Origin: Bacteroidaceae bacterium
GTDB lineage: Bacteria; Bacteroidota; Bacteroidia; Bacteroidales; Bacteroidaceae
Length of the DNA stretch: 64,000 nucleotides
Direction of reading: 5' to 3'
Assembly (NCBI GenBank): GCA_902362375.1
Contig: CABIVS010000001.1
Span: 626,799-690,798, forward strand
Position 1 is the first letter of the stretch, and every line of letters starts with the position of its first letter. The notes under the pieces are model-generated. The model was given only the letters and a program-made list of their open reading frames with translations. It was not told where the DNA came from and did not search any database. Made by a program: the position numbers and the translations under genes. Shown piece after piece: positions 49,315-59,638 of this stretch.

Positions 49315-52188
49315 TTAAAATGTAACTTCTGTTTTTTGTCCAGAGACGGATATGGCAAATACTTGCACTTTGGTGCCCACTACAAATTGGGCGGGCATAG
49401 TAAAGGTGCCGGCGGGAGAGATAAACAACAAAGTGTCGTCCGACCATACTTCGTAGGCTGCCACGTTCTTCCAGTTGATCATTCTGAAATTCTGTCCGGT
49501 TCTGGAAGCACTTCCGGCGATCACGCTGCTGTCAGACTCATAAAGACTCTTGTTGTCATCACAAATATACTCTATTCGCTTAGACGGTTTGCGCAGTCCC
49601 AGAGCCTTGATGCGGTCTTTGGTTTCGTCGGCCTTCTCTTTAGTCACTGTAAATTGGGCAGTTTCCCCATAAACAGTCAGTTTGTAATCCACCTCTGCAA
49701 AGAATCCCCATTTCTCGAAGAACTCTGTCAAATCCAGTCCGAGTGCTTCACTGGCCATTACCGTAAATTCCAATTGGATTTCGCCCGGTTTTTTCGAATC
49801 CTTGTCGGGGGTAGTGCGAATCTTTTCAAACAGATCTTTGTAGAAATCTTTGTTTCCTTCTATCTGGCTGTAGAGATGCAACTGCCAAAAAGGTACTACC
49901 TGACACCATTCGTCTATCCCAGTACCATCCGGAGTTTTTCTGACGTGCGGCCACTCGATGGGCAGCAAGAGCGACATGCCCTTTTCGTACAAACTAGTAT
50001 AGTTGCTACTAGGTGTACCCATCAATCGGGATTGGAGACCAAAGGAAGTCTGTACGTCCAATGCTAAAATGTTGTTAGTTACTTCCGCCATACCAAGCCA
50101 ACATAAGCCGGGTTTGGTTTGGAAGGTGTGTCCCACCTCGTGGGCAGGTCCCCAAACACTGGATTTCATCTTTTCTACACTACACAAATCATTCATTTCG
50201 CTGGCGATGTATCCGGTGTGATATTCAGCGGCATACATATAGCCTGCAGCTTTGTACATCACAGAGAAACAGACGTAGTTAGGATTCATGCGATTGTATT
50301 TCTTCAATCCCATAAACTCTTGCTCTGCCAATACCAAATCATCATAGACGTCTATCAGTGCTTTTCCGTCGGGAGTGTACAACTTGAAACTGCTTACCGG
50401 GAATATCAAGTGCGTGTATTTTCCCAATACATCGAAGTGAGGAGCCACAGCGCCATCCAATAGTTCTTTCCATTCTGTAGCGTCATGAATCTTGGAATCA
50501 AAATATCCATTCACCTTTCCGGAAGGAATATGAATAGTGATTTCGGGAGCTGTTTGGTAGTCCGGTGTATGATAGCAGATGTAGATCAAGCCATCCGAAT
50601 CGGCGATGAAGCGATTCGTACCCTTCTTCAAGTTATAAGAATAATTGTGGCTGAATCCATCTTCACCCGGCACATTCAGGTTCAAGATGCGGGCTGTGAG
50701 TGGAAGCCCGTTGGTTTCACCCACCAAAACCATTACCTCTTTACCTTTCTCAACGAAGATACCTGTAGGATTGGACAACAAGTCATGTGCCTTGCTCAGT
50801 TTGTTTTCTTTCTTGTAGAGATCTGGATGCGGATGAGCCTTGTAGGTGTTGATACGGAACTTAGACGGGTAGTTGTTGTTCATCATATAGAAAGCCACGT
50901 TGCGGAACAACGGGTCTTCACACGCATTAATCTCTTCTTCGGTGATGCCCGGTTTTAGTTTCGTACAGGTTTCATCTTCAAAGAGGGTCAGCGGGTCGAA
51001 GTTGTTGGGGTTATGACGATAGAACTCTACTTCTCTTACCAATAAGTATCTTTTTACAGACTGATTGGTAGTGTACGACTTTTTGGCTACCACTTTGATT
51101 TCCACCGGATCGATCAATGCTGTCGGGAAATCAATACGAGTAGGAGTAACGCCGGCATCGAATGCCACATTTTCCATTACCAATTTGAAGTCTGCATCAT
51201 TCTTGGTTTTGACATAAATATCTCCTTCGACTAATGCATCCTTGTTTTTATCATCATACCAAATCAGATAATCGATACGGGATTGATCTTCAAATCTGAA
51301 ATAAAGACTTAATGGCCATGTTTTCTTAGCCGGATCGGTTTCTGCTTCCGAAGTTTTAAACTCATCACTATTATTACACAGCCAACCACTGCCGGAGCCA
51401 GACTTTTTACCATCCCAAATTTTCTCATAAGGAGTAGATGGTTGTGCAGTAATAACTCCCAAGTTATTATAAGCCTCACCTCCTGCGATGGGCACTATTA
51501 TATCCTCTCCGAAATTAGATTCACCGCTCTCATATTCGCCAGCGCTTTGTGTCACAAGCACTTCCGCGGATATTTTCTTTTCATCATCGCTATTTTCTTT
51601 CACGAGAATAGTTCCGGTACGTCTATTCCCCACATTGCGGTCGATGATGTAGCGGTGTGTGTTAGTTTCCCACTCGATGGCTCTGCTTTTGGGAACTTCT
51701 TTAATCCAATCGGACGGAATGAGGTCATAGTCCACATTCGTAGTCACGGTGAACTCGATGGTTTCCCCCATGTTTCCCACTTCAAAATTTTCGGGAGAAA
51801 TAAAGATTCCCTTGCCTGATCCCAACTGACGGACAGTGATTTTATGCACCACGTCTTCCAGTCTCACGACAATGAAAGCTTCGCGCGATTCGATGGCATT
51901 GTTCTTGTTGAGCGAAATCTCTAAGAAATGTTTTTTGCCTTGCACGTCGGCGGTTGCCGAGCACCAACTTCTGGCGTCCGTGTTCACAGCTGCCACCCAG
52001 TTAATACGATTGGCGATAATCTCAATTGTTTTCTTGCCGCCTTCTTGCTCGAAGTCGATGGTTTCTACGCCAACTTCCAGTTTCGGTATGCCGGCGGTTT
52101 CGTCTTCGTCGCTGCAGGCCGTGCAGAAACACGCTGCAAACAACATAACGATAAAATTCCAATGTAGATATTTTTTCATGATTTTCAT
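49315..52188 (-). CDS. M60-family metallopeptidase with BACON domains (mucin O-glycopeptidase type)
   Basis: A 957-residue surface lipoprotein. Cys24 in FCTAC is followed by SDEDET, an acidic surface-export signal. Two BACON domains (about 36-117 and 127-215) and a discoidin/CBM32-like domain (about 220-395) precede the M60/enhancin catalytic domain. The zinc motif HEVGHTFQ near residue 680 is followed by the third ligand in GMAEVTNN. M60 enzymes cleave next to O-glycosylated Ser/Thr, using the glycan for recognition. From memory, a close homologue is B. thetaiotaomicron BT4244. An in-frame ATG nine bases downstream is an equally good start. Confidence 0.92.
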   Translation of the reverse strand: MKIMKKYLHWNFIVMLFAACFCTACSDEDETAGIPKLEVGVETIDFEQEGGKKTIEIIANRINWVAAVNTDARSWCSATADVQGKKHFLEISLNKNNAIESREAFIVVRLEDVVHKITVRQLGSGKGIFISPENFEVGNMGETIEFTVTTNVDYDLIPSDWIKEVPKSRAIEWETNTHRYIIDRNVGNRRTGTILVKENSDDEKKISAEVLVTQSAGEYESGESNFGEDIIVPIAGGEAYNNLGVITAQPSTPYEKIWDGKKSGSGSGWLCNNSDEFKTSEAETDPAKKTWPLSLYFRFEDQSRIDYLIWYDDKNKDALVEGDIYVKTKNDADFKLVMENVAFDAGVTPTRIDFPTALIDPVEIKVVAKKSYTTNQSVKRYLLVREVEFYRHNPNNFDPLTLFEDETCTKLKPGITEEEINACEDPLFRNVAFYMMNNNYPSKFRINTYKAHPHPDLYKKENKLSKAHDLLSNPTGIFVEKGKEVMVLVGETNGLPLTARILNLNVPGEDGFSHNYSYNLKKGTNRFIADSDGLIYICYHTPDYQTAPEITIHIPSGKVNGYFDSKIHDATEWKELLDGAVAPHFDVLGKYTHLIFPVSSFKLYTPDGKALIDVYDDLVLAEQEFMGLKKYNRMNPNYVCFSVMYKAAGYMYAAEYHTGYIASEMNDLCSVEKMKSSVWGPAHEVGHTFQTKPGLCWLGMAEVTNNILALDVQTSFGLQSRLMGTPSSNYTSLYEKGMSLLLPIEWPHVRKTPDGTGIDEWCQVVPFWQLHLYSQIEGNKDFYKDLFEKIRTTPDKDSKKPGEIQLEFTVMASEALGLDLTEFFEKWGFFAEVDYKLTVYGETAQFTVTKEKADETKDRIKALGLRKPSKRIEYICDDNKSLYESDSSVIAGSASRTGQNFRMINWKNVAAYEVWSDDTLLFISPAGTFTMPAQFVVGTKVQVFAISVSGQKTEVTF

Positions 52189-52207
52189 TTTTGTTGATAG
52201 ATGTAGG

Positions 52208-53083
52208 TTATGCCTCGGGGTCGAAAAAATAGTATTCTACCTCGTAAATGCGGAATTCGGCAAACGAAAAGTTCTTCACATCACTGCCTGTGTGCACAGT
52301 GGGCACCTGGAAACGAAAATAGTTGAAGGGGAAAGGCGTTCTGTATTCTTTGGAAACAAAGCTACCGAGTGGCTTAGTGGGGAGCTCGTCTTCATCTTGC
52401 TTCAAGGTGGTCACCAAGGTCCACGGATCGGACTCCATGGCTTTCACGTAACATTCAATAACGGCTGGGAATTTGGCATCCTTGTGGTCGCGGTTGATAT
52501 AGGAAAACTTGATGAACTCCTGTGTCTTCGGATAATGGATGTCATAATAACGAGTCACTCCGGTGGCTGTGGCTACAGAATAGTCGAAGTTCACAAACGT
52601 ACTATTGTTGCTATCGAACAAAGAGGCTGCTTTGGAGCCGCTGTAGATGCCTGGAATGTCGATGTCATCGGCGGTGATGGTCAGCTCTCGACTGGTAAAA
52701 CTTTCGGCCACTCCGGCACGTTGCGGTGTAGCGGCAATTTCATGCACTGCGCCAGGGGTGAAACTCGTACTGAAAGGCTGTATCTCGAATTTGTATTCTC
52801 CATATTTCAACCGCAAGTCGTCAATCAAGATACCGTCGCTAAAGCTGCTCGCAGTCTTTTTCACCTCTTGCTGTTTGGCAGGATCAAAATAGCGCACTTC
52901 TACATAGCGAATATTGTGATTCTCCGTATTCGAATATGCCCAATTCAATTGGATGGCACCAGGGAGGGCTTCTGAAGTCAGGTTAACAATATCAGCAGGA
53001 GCCACTCCTTCATCGTTGTCATTGCAAGATGTATGAGTGAAGGTCAATAGGACCATTGCGTATACTATATATTTTTTCATCAT
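52208..53083 (-). CDS. Surface glycan-binding lipoprotein (Fn3 plus discoidin-like)
   Basis: A 291-residue lipoprotein with Cys20 in THTSC followed by NDNDEG. Residues ~28-115 resemble a fibronectin type III or DUF4998-like domain (GAIQLNWAYSNTENHNIRYVEV). Residues ~130-285 look like a discoidin-type jelly roll (ASLFDSNNSTFVNFDYSV, YFRFQVPTVHTG and FAEFRIYEVEYYF). Its position directly after SusD (15-base gap) is that of SusE/F or SGBP proteins, which capture glycan at the cell surface. No catalytic motif is seen. It belongs to the SusC-SusD-SGBP-M60 transcription unit. Confidence 0.8.
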   Translation of the reverse strand: MMKKYIVYAMVLLTFTHTSCNDNDEGVAPADIVNLTSEALPGAIQLNWAYSNTENHNIRYVEVRYFDPAKQQEVKKTASSFSDGILIDDLRLKYGEYKFEIQPFSTSFTPGAVHEIAATPQRAGVAESFTSRELTITADDIDIPGIYSGSKAASLFDSNNSTFVNFDYSVATATGVTRYYDIHYPKTQEFIKFSYINRDHKDAKFPAVIECYVKAMESDPWTLVTTLKQDEDELPTKPLGSFVSKEYRTPFPFNYFRFQVPTVHTGSDVKNFSFAEFRIYEVEYYFFDPEA

Positions 53084-53098
53084 CGTATTGCTTTAAAA

Positions 53099-54997
53099 TT
53101 ATTCACTGTATCCCGGGTTTTGTACTAAGTTGGGATTCTTGTTGATTTCGCTAATGGGCAACGGCATCAGGTAGTGTGCCGGGATGAAATTACGATTTAC
53201 ATCCACTTCTTTGGGCTGTGCAAAAAGCTTCAAATCGGTCTCTTCAACCGAAAGTCCCATCGGCTTTTCTCCCAAAATTTCTGCTTCACCCCAACGACGA
53301 ATGTCATAGAAGTTGTGGTTTTCCAAATAAAGCTCGATTTGACGTTCTTGACGAACAATTTGGCGCATTTTATTTTGATCGAGCGTGGCGATCCCTTCCC
53401 AAGATTTCTCTACCGTAGGAATGCCGGCACGCTCACGTACGAGATTCAAATATATCTTCGCATCGTCCAGATTGTTACATTCTACACAGGCTTCTGCATA
53501 GTTCAAGTAAAGTTCTGCCAAACGGATAACCGGCCAAGGATATTGTGCAATGGTAAAGCCGGATGAACTTACGGAAGAGGCGGGGCTTGCACCCTTCTTA
53601 TTCAGATAACCGCTCTTCGTTCCTTGCTGATTGTCCGAAGTGAGTCCTTGGTTGGACAATTTGGTGAACTGCACCAAGTGTTTGGTCTCTTCTCTTCCAG
53701 TTTCACCTCTCAGGTATTTGATGGCAAAAGCATTGTTCGATTTGGGATCAGCATCTTTTCCCATTGCTTCGAAATAACCATTGTGGAATGCCACCCACGC
53801 ATAAAAACGGGGCTCGCGTTGCATATTCATCACCAAAGTTTCTTCTTCAGCATTCGGATTGCCAGCCGGAACATCAGTAATGTTGAAACGGGTGGCATAC
53901 GGGTATTTGGGATCTTCGTCGATAGGCAGACCGTTTTCGGTATAGAAGCGTTCGATTTGGCGCAAGGTGATGGCCAGACCACCCCAGCAGTATGAACCCC
54001 ATCTGGGAATACTCTTACCTTGTATACCGTTACCGGTTTCTTTGCGACAATCGGCAAAAATAACTTCCGGTGTGTTTTCCTTGTCGATGAAGGTGAAACG
54101 CAGCGTGCGTTGGGTAAGATCTTTAGGCTCGGGAGTGTTGTTTAAGGCTCCTTCTGTAGCGTAGTACAGATTGTAACCATTGTCTTTTGCCAAATTGATG
54201 GCTTCCAAACAAGCTTGGGCGGCATCACGCCACTTCTGTTCGCTATAGGTGGTGCTGATAAGTTGAGTACCGTCTGCATTGGTGAAGTTGTTATACAGGG
54301 TACGGAACTTTTCACCTCCGTTGAACTGCGGTGAAGCAGCATACAGCAACAAACGACCACGGAGAGCCATAGCAGCTGTGCTGGTGGCACGTCCGTATTC
54401 GTCACCTGTGCGGACAGCCGGTAGACGATAGGCTACATCCTTGAATTGTCCAGCTACCCATTCCACACATTCGTCATATGGCGAACGCGACAAGAAGGTG
54501 GATGGATCACCTAATGTATTGATATCAAACAATTCCTTAATCAGAATGCTCGGGCCGTAGGTACGAATCAAGATGTAGTGGTAGTAGGCAATCAAGAAAT
54601 CGGCTTCTGCCGTATATTGCGCTTTTAAATCATCGGATAATCCTGGTACGGATCCTACATTCTCTTTCAGCAGGTAGCATTGGCGAAGTCCTCGATACAA
54701 GTCGTGCCAATAGTTGATAATCGGGTTGCTCGGAGTATAGGTTCCTTGCACAAATTTACCAAAATTTTCATGCTCCCAAGGAGTTACCACCTCGTCTCCG
54801 GTCAAAAGATCAAGCGAACCACTGGGGTGTCTTTGGGGAATTTCCGAATAGCACGAATATAGATAACGTAATACTGCTTTCGGATTTTTAAACGCATCTT
54901 CTTCTGTAGCCTTTTCATCCGGCACGATGTCCAGATAATTACAAGAAGCGACCGTCATCAGGCATACTGCCAATAATAGATAATTTATCAATTTCAT
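53099..54997 (-). CDS. SusD-like outer-membrane glycan-binding lipoprotein
   Basis: A 632-residue SusD/RagB lipoprotein. The ATG at 54997 gives a signal peptide with the lipobox Cys in VASC; an in-frame ATG at 55021 would overlap the SusC stop. The SusD N-terminal region shows FKNPKAVLRYLYSCYSEIP, and the C-terminal RagB region shows WPVIRLAELYLNYAEACVE and LVRERAGIPTV. It acts as the lid of the adjacent SusC transporter, here expected to handle O-glycans or glycopeptides released by M60. The gap to SusC is 20 bases. Confidence 0.93.
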   Translation of the reverse strand: MKLINYLLLAVCLMTVASCNYLDIVPDEKATEEDAFKNPKAVLRYLYSCYSEIPQRHPSGSLDLLTGDEVVTPWEHENFGKFVQGTYTPSNPIINYWHDLYRGLRQCYLLKENVGSVPGLSDDLKAQYTAEADFLIAYYHYILIRTYGPSILIKELFDINTLGDPSTFLSRSPYDECVEWVAGQFKDVAYRLPAVRTGDEYGRATSTAAMALRGRLLLYAASPQFNGGEKFRTLYNNFTNADGTQLISTTYSEQKWRDAAQACLEAINLAKDNGYNLYYATEGALNNTPEPKDLTQRTLRFTFIDKENTPEVIFADCRKETGNGIQGKSIPRWGSYCWGGLAITLRQIERFYTENGLPIDEDPKYPYATRFNITDVPAGNPNAEEETLVMNMQREPRFYAWVAFHNGYFEAMGKDADPKSNNAFAIKYLRGETGREETKHLVQFTKLSNQGLTSDNQQGTKSGYLNKKGASPASSVSSSGFTIAQYPWPVIRLAELYLNYAEACVECNNLDDAKIYLNLVRERAGIPTVEKSWEGIATLDQNKMRQIVRQERQIELYLENHNFYDIRRWGEAEILGEKPMGLSVEETDLKLFAQPKEVDVNRNFIPAHYLMPLPISEINKNPNLVQNPGYSE

Positions 54998-55017
54998 AAT
55001 ATCCTGCTTTAAGAATT

Positions 55018-58000
55018 TCATTTAATAGTCATTTGGAAACCTAAGTTGAATACACGTTGCGTGGGATATTTCAATCCGTTACCACCACCTTGCTCAGGAT
55101 CCCACAAATCGAATTTGGAGAATGTCAGCAGGTTGGAGCCACGCAGGTAAAAGCGCATATTCTTATAGGTATAACCAATTTCCGCATTTTTCAACTTCAA
55201 GAAGGAGCCGTCACGCATCCAAAACGTAGAGCATTCGGAGTTGTTGGCGAGGGGAATGGCAGTCAGACGCGGATAAGAGGCGCGAATATTCTGATTATCG
55301 GGACTCCAATGGTCGTTGGCAATAAACGTTTGTATGTTTCTCTTGCGGTCGTTTCCAAACGGAGCCAGGTCGCTCAAGAACAAAGACGTCTTGGCTACTC
55401 CTTGGAAAAAGAAAGAGAAATCGAAGCCTCTCCAATGGAAAGAAGGACCGAAACCGTACACAATCTCCGGAGTGGTCGGGTCACCGATAGGCATACGGTC
55501 GTTTTGATCGATGACTTGGTCATACTCTCCATATCTATTAGGAATGTTGATATACTTAATATCACCAGCTCCCACCGTACCGCCAATCATTTGGGCTGGG
55601 TTGTTGGCCACTTCTACGTCGTCGGCAAACAGGTAATCGGCAAGGTATCCCCATTGTTGAGAAACGCTGTAACCCACTCTCGACAAGTTGGGATAGTCAC
55701 GGATGGCTTCTTCGTATTTGCGGATTTCATTGTGTGCATAGGTGAAAGTACCCTTGAAGGTCATACTGAATTCTTTGTTGAACTGATGACCGAAGTCGAT
55801 AGACGCATCCACACCCTGGTTGCGCACTTTGGCGCTGTTGACATACGCTTTGGTACCATATACACCGGTATATGAAGGGATGGTCGCTTTCTCCTGAAAG
55901 ATGTCCGAACGGTCTTCACGGAAGACGTCAAACGTCAGGTTGAATTTGTTCTTGATGGTCAAATCGATACCGACGTTGAATTTACGTCCGATTTCCCAAG
56001 TCAAATCTTTATTGGCAAAACGGTTGTATTTCGGACCCTTCATAGAGACGTTCATATTGATACCAGTGGTAAATTCACTACTTCCGGTCAGATTGACGTC
56101 GGACAGATAAGCAAAACGAGCACCACCAATTTCACCATTACCTACCAAACCGTAAGAAGCTCTAACCTTCATACGGGTAACGACATCCTTCAGCGGTTCG
56201 AAGAATTTCTCTTCGCTGATGTTGTATCCCAAAGCCACAGAGGGAAAGACCCCCCAACGATTGCCTTTAGCAAAGTTTTCAGAACCGTTGTATCCCAAGT
56301 TCACTTCGGCTAGGTAGCGGTTGTCGTAAGCGTAAGAAACTCTGGCAGCAATACCTTGCCGACGGGTAGGCAGGGCTTTCAACAAATCAGTACCCGGATT
56401 GTTGTTGGCATATTCGTCTTGGTTGTAGATGAACAAACCACCCACATCGTGTTTGCCAAACGTGCGGTTGTATTCAAGCATGGCTTGTATGTAGATGCGG
56501 CGGTTACCAGTGTTTTCGCTTGTTGTTTTCAGCTCAGTTGTCTGTTCCGTACCCTCCATGGTCAAGTCGTAATCGTAGATTCCGTCATCGTTGAGTCTCC
56601 AGTTGTTCATGGAAAAGATGTTCCAAGTAGCCGAACGGGTTTGTACCGAGCTGGTGAAGTTCTTCAGTGAGGCCATGGCTTTGAACTTCAATCCCGGTGT
56701 AATCATACGGAGATCTTGGTCGAAATTCAACGAGGCAATCACGGTGCTTTGGAACGTATCTGAATACCCGTTCACCATCGAAGCTAACGGGTTGTAATCC
56801 GCTTTACCCTTCTGCGGCACCCCCCATTTAATATAGGTGGTCTCACCATCCTCGGGATACATAATCGGCGCATCTACTGGATTGGAGCCCATTACGCTGG
56901 CAAACAGTTCACCGGTGCTTTTTGACGGGCTACGCTTGTCCACCAACATCACGTTCAATTTCAACGACAGGCGTGAAGTAGCGCCCAATTTTGCGTTAAT
57001 GTTGTTTTGAAACGAGTAGCGCATGCGGTTGATATTGTTGTTGTAAGAAAAGAAATCTTTGGAACGGCTCCGCAACATACCGTCTTCGTGACTGACAGAA
57101 ACGCTAGAGAAGTAGTCTACCTTCTTACCACCACCACGGATGTTGAAGTTGAATGTTTCACTAAAAGAGCGTTCTTTGAACATTTCGTCGTACCATTGCA
57201 CGTTGGGGAACACGTAGGGATTCAGTCCACGGCGAGTTCCGTCGATTTGGTCTTGTGTATAAGGCACTTTTCCCATAGATTGATTGCGGATGGCTTCGTT
57301 GTACAGCTCCATGAAGCTGACCCCATCCACAAACTCGGGAATTTTGGTCGGTTGGTGCATGCTTCCTTCAAAACGGAAGTTGATAATCGGTTTATCTAAA
57401 GCAGCTCCCGACTTGGTAGTCACAATCATGACACCATTAGCACCACGCATACCATACATGGCTGTTGCCGTAGCGTCTTTCAAGATAGAAAAACCGTCGA
57501 TTACCTCAGGATCGAGCGCATTCAAGTCGGTCGTAGAAGCCTCTACACCGTCGATTATAATCAACGGAGAAGTACTGGCACTACCCAATGTCGAAACTCC
57601 ACGAATCCAGAAGTTGGCCCCGTCGGCACCCGGTTCTCCACTGCGTTGTACAGCAATGACACCTGCCAGGCGTCCGGCAAAAGAGGTAGAAAGATTAGTT
57701 GCGGGTACCTTCAAGTCGGCAGGACGAATGGTTTGCACCGAGCCTACCATACTGGCTTTCTTCTGACCGGTTCCGTATGCTGTCACCACAACTTCCTCCA
57801 AATTCTTTGTATCCTCCTTTAATGTAATGATTATATTCTGGCGTCCTCCTACTTTTACTTCCTGCGTGACATAACCGATATACGAAACTATCAAGACTGA
57901 ATTTTCTGACGGCACTGATAAATTATAAAGTCCGTCCATATCTGTAGTAGTACCTATTGTTGTCCCTTTTACTTTAATAGCTGCACCAATAATCGTTTCT

Positions 58001-58428
58001 CCAGTTTCATCTTTTACCAATCCTTGGATTAATCTCTTGCCTTTGGTTTGTTGTGCTTTTGAAGCTGGAGCTGTTTCTTTCTTTTTCAATAGAATCTGCC
58101 GGTCTTTTATTTCATAACTCACCGAGGTGCCATCAAACAATTTATTCAGGATCTCATCGACAGGTAAGTCTATAACCCTAATACTAGTTTTTTTAGAATC
58201 ATCAAAAACATCTGCATAATAGAAGAAAACATATTCGCTTTCTTTCTCAATATGCTTAATCAAATCTTTTATAGGAACATTTTTAAATTCAAATGTAAAT
58301 TTCTTAGTTTGGTTATATTCGGACAACTCTGACGCATAAATAGTTGCCGAAATAAAAAAGAAGCTAAAAGCAAGCACGAATTTTATAAATTTAGCATTCG
58401 TACTTACGTTATTTTCTAAGTTTTTCAT
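55018..58428 (-). CDS. SusC-like TonB-dependent transporter with STN signalling domain
   Basis: A 1136-residue outer-membrane transporter. After the signal peptide (ending YAS), an STN domain (FTFEFKNVPIKDLIKHIEKE, residues ~42-115) is followed by CarboxypepD_reg (LIQGLVKDETGETIIGAAIK), a TonB box near LEEVVVTAYG, the plug and the barrel ending MTIK. The STN domain marks transporters that signal substrate uptake to a FecR-type anti-sigma factor; the fecR and ECF sigma genes lie immediately upstream. Two inverted repeats lie in its 145-base leader. It starts the long structural operon running to GH2. Confidence 0.95.
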   Translation of the reverse strand: MKNLENNVSTNAKFIKFVLAFSFFFISATIYASELSEYNQTKKFTFEFKNVPIKDLIKHIEKESEYVFFYYADVFDDSKKTSIRVIDLPVDEILNKLFDGTSVSYEIKDRQILLKKKETAPASKAQQTKGKRLIQGLVKDETGETIIGAAIKVKGTTIGTTTDMDGLYNLSVPSENSVLIVSYIGYVTQEVKVGGRQNIIITLKEDTKNLEEVVVTAYGTGQKKASMVGSVQTIRPADLKVPATNLSTSFAGRLAGVIAVQRSGEPGADGANFWIRGVSTLGSASTSPLIIIDGVEASTTDLNALDPEVIDGFSILKDATATAMYGMRGANGVMIVTTKSGAALDKPIINFRFEGSMHQPTKIPEFVDGVSFMELYNEAIRNQSMGKVPYTQDQIDGTRRGLNPYVFPNVQWYDEMFKERSFSETFNFNIRGGGKKVDYFSSVSVSHEDGMLRSRSKDFFSYNNNINRMRYSFQNNINAKLGATSRLSLKLNVMLVDKRSPSKSTGELFASVMGSNPVDAPIMYPEDGETTYIKWGVPQKGKADYNPLASMVNGYSDTFQSTVIASLNFDQDLRMITPGLKFKAMASLKNFTSSVQTRSATWNIFSMNNWRLNDDGIYDYDLTMEGTEQTTELKTTSENTGNRRIYIQAMLEYNRTFGKHDVGGLFIYNQDEYANNNPGTDLLKALPTRRQGIAARVSYAYDNRYLAEVNLGYNGSENFAKGNRWGVFPSVALGYNISEEKFFEPLKDVVTRMKVRASYGLVGNGEIGGARFAYLSDVNLTGSSEFTTGINMNVSMKGPKYNRFANKDLTWEIGRKFNVGIDLTIKNKFNLTFDVFREDRSDIFQEKATIPSYTGVYGTKAYVNSAKVRNQGVDASIDFGHQFNKEFSMTFKGTFTYAHNEIRKYEEAIRDYPNLSRVGYSVSQQWGYLADYLFADDVEVANNPAQMIGGTVGAGDIKYINIPNRYGEYDQVIDQNDRMPIGDPTTPEIVYGFGPSFHWRGFDFSFFFQGVAKTSLFLSDLAPFGNDRKRNIQTFIANDHWSPDNQNIRASYPRLTAIPLANNSECSTFWMRDGSFLKLKNAEIGYTYKNMRFYLRGSNLLTFSKFDLWDPEQGGGNGLKYPTQRVFNLGFQMTIK

Positions 58429-58450
58429 ATTTTTGTAAGATTAAAGTTTG

Positions 58451-58465
58451 ACCACTATGAGTGGT
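58451..58465. repeat. Small palindrome in the SusC leader
   Basis: ACCACT and AGTGGT enclose a 3-base loop, about 22 bases upstream of the SusC start on the minus strand. It could be an RNA hairpin or an operator. Confidence 0.5.
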
Positions 58466-58482
58466 TAGATAAAAGTTTTTTT

Positions 58483-58512
58483 ATCCGGATAATATTCCCG
58501 TATTATTCGGAT
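58483..58512. repeat. Inverted repeat in the fecR-susC spacer
   Basis: ATCCGGATAAT and ATTATTCGGAT are inverted copies with one mismatch and an 8-base spacer. It lies 55-84 bases upstream of the SusC start, where an ECF sigma promoter or operator could be. No consensus -7 was found there. Confidence 0.5.
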
Positions 58513-58573
58513 ATCTTTTTATAATTCGATTTTTATATCATAGGCTTTCAATTTAAAGATTAAACAATCGTTA

Positions 58574-59638
58574 TCACTCACTTTTTTTCGTAATTAAGAA
58601 TCCATTTACAGTATTCTCATACTTTATTGGCGCTGTTATTGCAATTCTTGATAGAACTTCCTCCAGTGAATAATTTAAATCCAAGATTCCGCATACCATC
58701 ATATCCTTTACCGCAGCATCGTACCTGATAGTTTTACCATAATAGCGTTCTAACTTAAGAAAGACTCTTTCCAACGATTCGGTATTCATCACAAACAATC
58801 CTTCTGTCCAGGCAACATAATCTGCTGCATTCACAGTCTTTTTACCGGAGATTACCCCATCGCTGATAGACGCCAATTGATTGGGAGACAGTTTAAGGGT
58901 ATTCTTTTTATTATCTTTCAAATTCACAGCCCCACGCAGCAATACCACCTCTGCATAATCGTCCCCTTTGTAAGCGCTTACGTTGAAAGCTGTCCCTAAT
59001 ACTTCCACTTCAAACTGTGCCGTTTTTACAAAGAAAGGAGCCGATTCATCACGCTTCACATCTATAAAAATCTCTCCGTCTACAAATATCTCACGTTTGT
59101 TCTTGGCAAAATGTTTGGGATAGACCACCTTTGTGCCTGCATTAATATGCAAACTGGAACCGTCGGCAAGAATTAAGCGGGTGAATTTTCCTTTAGGAAC
59201 GATAATCTGATCATATAAATCCTCCGTAGCAGTATGGGATATTTCTTCTTCACCGACACTAACGGTACCGCTCTGAGAATAAGTAACCGTAGAACCTTTC
59301 TTTATGGAAATGACTTCTTCCTGTGAAACAATTAATTGGATATCGTCACCTACGGCTGATTCATTTGTCATTTTTGTAGCTACTACTGAAAAATCCAAAC
59401 TATTATTCACAAGGAACTTTTCAGCACCCAGCCACATGAATCCAATCAATGCGGCTGCAGATGCAGTGGTAATAATAAAATATCGACGCTGCCTCTTTTG
59501 CTTTTTCTTATTTATACCAACTGCTATCTTATTCCACAAATCGGCCATTTCCTCTTGCGACGAAACTTCCTCCTGCATTTTGAAATATTCTATAATCCTT
59601 CGTAGGGCATTTCTTATTTCTATCTTACTATATTTCAT
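58574..59638 (-). CDS. FecR-family anti-sigma factor
   Basis: A 354-residue inner-membrane protein. The cytoplasmic N-terminus (~50 residues, ending in a KKKQKRQRR cluster) is followed by one membrane segment (~53-71). The periplasmic FecR domain (LILADGSSLHINAGTKVVYP, then GEIFIDVKRDESAPFFVKT) occupies about 145-245, and a C-terminal DUF4974-like domain occupies ~280-350. It holds the ECF sigma factor inactive until the STN domain of SusC reports substrate. It follows the sigma gene by 147 bases. Confidence 0.93.
   Translation of the reverse strand: MKYSKIEIRNALRRIIEYFKMQEEVSSQEEMADLWNKIAVGINKKKQKRQRRYFIITTASAAALIGFMWLGAEKFLVNNSLDFSVVATKMTNESAVGDDIQLIVSQEEVISIKKGSTVTYSQSGTVSVGEEEISHTATEDLYDQIIVPKGKFTRLILADGSSLHINAGTKVVYPKHFAKNKREIFVDGEIFIDVKRDESAPFFVKTAQFEVEVLGTAFNVSAYKGDDYAEVVLLRGAVNLKDNKKNTLKLSPNQLASISDGVISGKKTVNAADYVAWTEGLFVMNTESLERVFLKLERYYGKTIRYDAAVKDMMVCGILDLNYSLEEVLSRIAITAPIKYENTVNGFLITKKSE

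Noticed and set aside
49336..50067. 243-codon open frame antisense to M60
   Set aside because: Cysteine- and histidine-rich, low-complexity translation typical of an antisense shadow; the M60 frame has clear domains.
51836..52975. 379-codon open frame on the plus strand
   Set aside because: It is antisense to the M60 and SGBP genes, crosses their boundary, and has no domain or ribosome-binding context. It is a shadow frame.
55057..55875. 272-codon open frame antisense to the STN-type SusC
   Set aside because: No domain is seen, and the opposite strand encodes an unmistakable TonB-dependent barrel.
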